Below are positions 15,265 to 16,580 of a DNA stretch of 16,580 bases, piece after piece. The first letter of the stretch is position 1. Each line of letters starts with the position of its first letter. The stretch is from assembly GCA_021779635.1 (NCBI GenBank), contig JAJYAH010000060.1, forward strand, positions 1 to 16,580. Direction: 5' to 3'. Below the pieces are notes generated by a model. That model made no database searches, was not told the DNA's origin, and worked only from the letters and a program-made list of their open reading frames with translations. The DNA comes from Pseudomonadota bacterium (lineage in GTDB: Bacteria > Pseudomonadota > Alphaproteobacteria > Rhizobiales > Xanthobacteraceae). The position numbers and the translations under genes are program-made.

Positions 15265-15560
15265 TGGCGAAGTGTTTCACAATGCGACGCATTTGAGGTC
15301 GCGGCTTAAGCTCTGGAACGAGTCCGGAACGAATCGCGCCCGAATCGGTGACTCCTATCCACTCCGGCTTCGTTCACCGCAACATCTCGCGCTGGCGCCG
15401 CAGACCGGCACTAGATCAAGTTTGGCGCGGGTGGACAAGAGAAGGCATGGCGGCGAAATCCTTAAAATGTGTGCGACCGGCGAGTCGAATCAGAATGCGG
15501 AAAGAGTCAACCGGGATTTGTGGTCTCCAAAACCGTCATTGCGACGGCCTGAAGACCGCA
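15265..15560. other. 296-base intergenic stretch upstream of the helicase
   Basis: No convincing gene on either strand. It contains an isolated half-repeat at 15534-15544 next to the DUF3108 stop. I could not identify a promoter with confidence, although the helicase probably has one here. Confidence 0.6.
15534..15544 (+). repeat. Remnant or half-copy of the palindromic repeat
   Basis: cgtcattgcga, identical to the outer end of the repeats at 4168 and 5894, but no matching second arm is present downstream. It lies 16 bases beyond the DUF3108 stop. A truncated copy is likely because an 11-base match is not expected by chance in a window of this size. Confidence 0.5.
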
Positions 15561-16415
15561 TCACTGCGTTTTGGCGACGCGCGGCGGCGTCGCCGAGGTG
15601 ATGAACTGGGTGGCTTCCAGCATGGCGGTGCCGAGCGGCGTCGGAACCATCATCCGGAACGGGACCAGGATGCGGGTTCCGGCAACCGGCGCGAACGCGA
15701 TTTCGATGTTGCGCTGCGCGGCGAGGTATTTGATCACGACGCGATCGGGGATGTAGCCGGCGATCGGCGAGAAATAGACCGCGCAGACCACCACGGGGCC
15801 CTGATAGCCCTTTTCGGCCTTTACCGTTTCCATGCGCTTGTAGTCGAGTTTGAGATCGTAGCGCATGCGGCCGTCGAAAATCGCAGCGCCGGTGCGGCAG
15901 GCCTCGGGGCTGAGCGGATCACCCGAACCGGGGACCCGCAGCATCGATCCCGTCATCGGGTCGACGACGCCGCGGCGATGCGCGTCGGTCACGGGAATCC
16001 GATCAGGATCGACCGGAGGCTCCGGCTCGATCGCGTATTCGCGAATGTTGCCGCCGGATAAAACCATGTGGATCACTTCGGTTTTCTTCGACGTCGTGGT
16101 GCTGGCCGAATAATTCGTCGCCACCAGTGCGCCGTTGACGACGCGCCCCACCGAGGCCCCGGTGCCGGTGCCGCCGGCGAACGCCTTGAGCAATCCGGCG
16201 GTGCCGCCGGAGGCCGCGGCGGTAAACTGATCGTCCGATATATCGATGGTCCATGCGCCCTTGCCGACGGGGATGCCGGCCAGCGTTGCCTCATAGCGCG
16301 CGTCAAGCTTGCCCTGGGCGAGCGCGAAATGCGGGTGCGTCAACAGCAGCAATGCGCCGACGCACAGCCCGCCCAACAGCCGCAGTGGAAATTGGACCGG
16401 CCGGAGTGCAATCAT
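15561..16415 (-). CDS. DUF3108-domain exported protein of unknown function
   Basis: 284 residues from the preferred ATG at 16415; the frame runs on to 16469, but the later start opens directly onto a signal peptide (MIALRPVQFPLRLLGGLCVG, hydrophobic run, FALA before a likely cleavage near residue 34). The mature part starts GKLDARYEATLAGIPVGKGAW, the hallmark opening of DUF3108, and continues in beta-rich segments (FTAAASGGTAGLLKAF, PVVVCAVYFSPIAGYIP, RILVPFRMMVPTPLGTAMLEA). Two internal cysteines flank CRTGAAIFDGRMRYDL and VVCAVY and could pair in the periplasm. A periplasmic or outer-membrane-associated beta protein is likely; the true function is not known. No strong ribosome site is visible at either start. 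The helicase gene lies downstream on the same strand after 296 bases, so co-transcription is uncertain. Confidence 0.85.
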   Translation of the reverse strand: MIALRPVQFPLRLLGGLCVGALLLLTHPHFALAQGKLDARYEATLAGIPVGKGAWTIDISDDQFTAAASGGTAGLLKAFAGGTGTGASVGRVVNGALVATNYSASTTTSKKTEVIHMVLSGGNIREYAIEPEPPVDPDRIPVTDAHRRGVVDPMTGSMLRVPGSGDPLSPEACRTGAAIFDGRMRYDLKLDYKRMETVKAEKGYQGPVVVCAVYFSPIAGYIPDRVVIKYLAAQRNIEIAFAPVAGTRILVPFRMMVPTPLGTAMLEATQFITSATPPRVAKTQ

Positions 16416-16580
16416 GCGATATCTGATCACTGAAAGGCGGTCCTCAACTGCGCGCGGGCAATCTGTCATTTAAGCAAAAATATCCGGCAAACAACGCGCG
16501 TTCCGCAAAAGCACGCCTGGACCGATCCCGGCGTGGATACCGGCTCTGCGAACAGCATACGCGCAAATTGATTTTGGTGC

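Noticed and set aside
16470..16580. Start of another gene at the right edge
   Set aside because: No open frame with a recognisable start or domain in the last 111 bases; left unannotated.

Overview
The window looks like chromosomal DNA from an alphaproteobacterium close to Bradyrhizobium, Rhodopseudomonas or Afipia. The base composition is GC-rich. A SUV3-like helicase, an S4 protein, a seven-iron ferredoxin and a CarD regulator with a long basic leader occur side by side. Short palindromic repeats of the 'cgtcattgcgag...' type, common in this group, are present. The genus is an inference from protein resemblance; no rRNA is present to confirm it. I see no insertion sequence, phage gene, tRNA, rRNA or CRISPR array.

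Bases 1-7215 form a catabolic, acyl-CoA-centred block. On the + strand an acyl-CoA dehydrogenase (5' end outside the window) is followed by a crotonase-fold protein. Converging on them from the - strand is a run that reads, in transcription order: a periplasmic binding protein of the branched-chain amino acid/amide type, a palindromic repeat, a PaaG-like crotonase, a glyoxalase-fold (VOC) protein one base further on, a second palindromic repeat, and an ADP-forming acyl-CoA synthetase. Together these could capture a carboxylic acid or aromatic/alicyclic compound, charge it with CoA, desaturate it and rearrange it. The substrate cannot be read from sequence, and no transporter permease or ATPase is in view.

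Bases 7371-9710 hold two exported proteins read in tandem on the + strand: a nuclease-fold protein whose catalytic residues look degenerate, and an M48 zinc-protease lipoprotein with a C-terminal LysM domain. A strong hairpin at 9735-9758 separates this pair from the convergent carD gene.

Bases 9786-16469 are all on the - strand. In transcription order they are: a DUF3108 exported protein, a 1168-residue SUV3-type helicase with long disordered tails, a small S4 RNA-binding protein with a TTG start, fdxA, and carD. This looks like a housekeeping RNA-metabolism/transcription neighbourhood. A sigma-70-like promoter lies in front of carD.

Most of the window is ordinary. The points most worth checking are active-site departures (both crotonases, the acyl-CoA dehydrogenase, the nuclease-like protein), the charged tails of CarD and the helicase, and the paired palindromic repeats inside the catabolic run.
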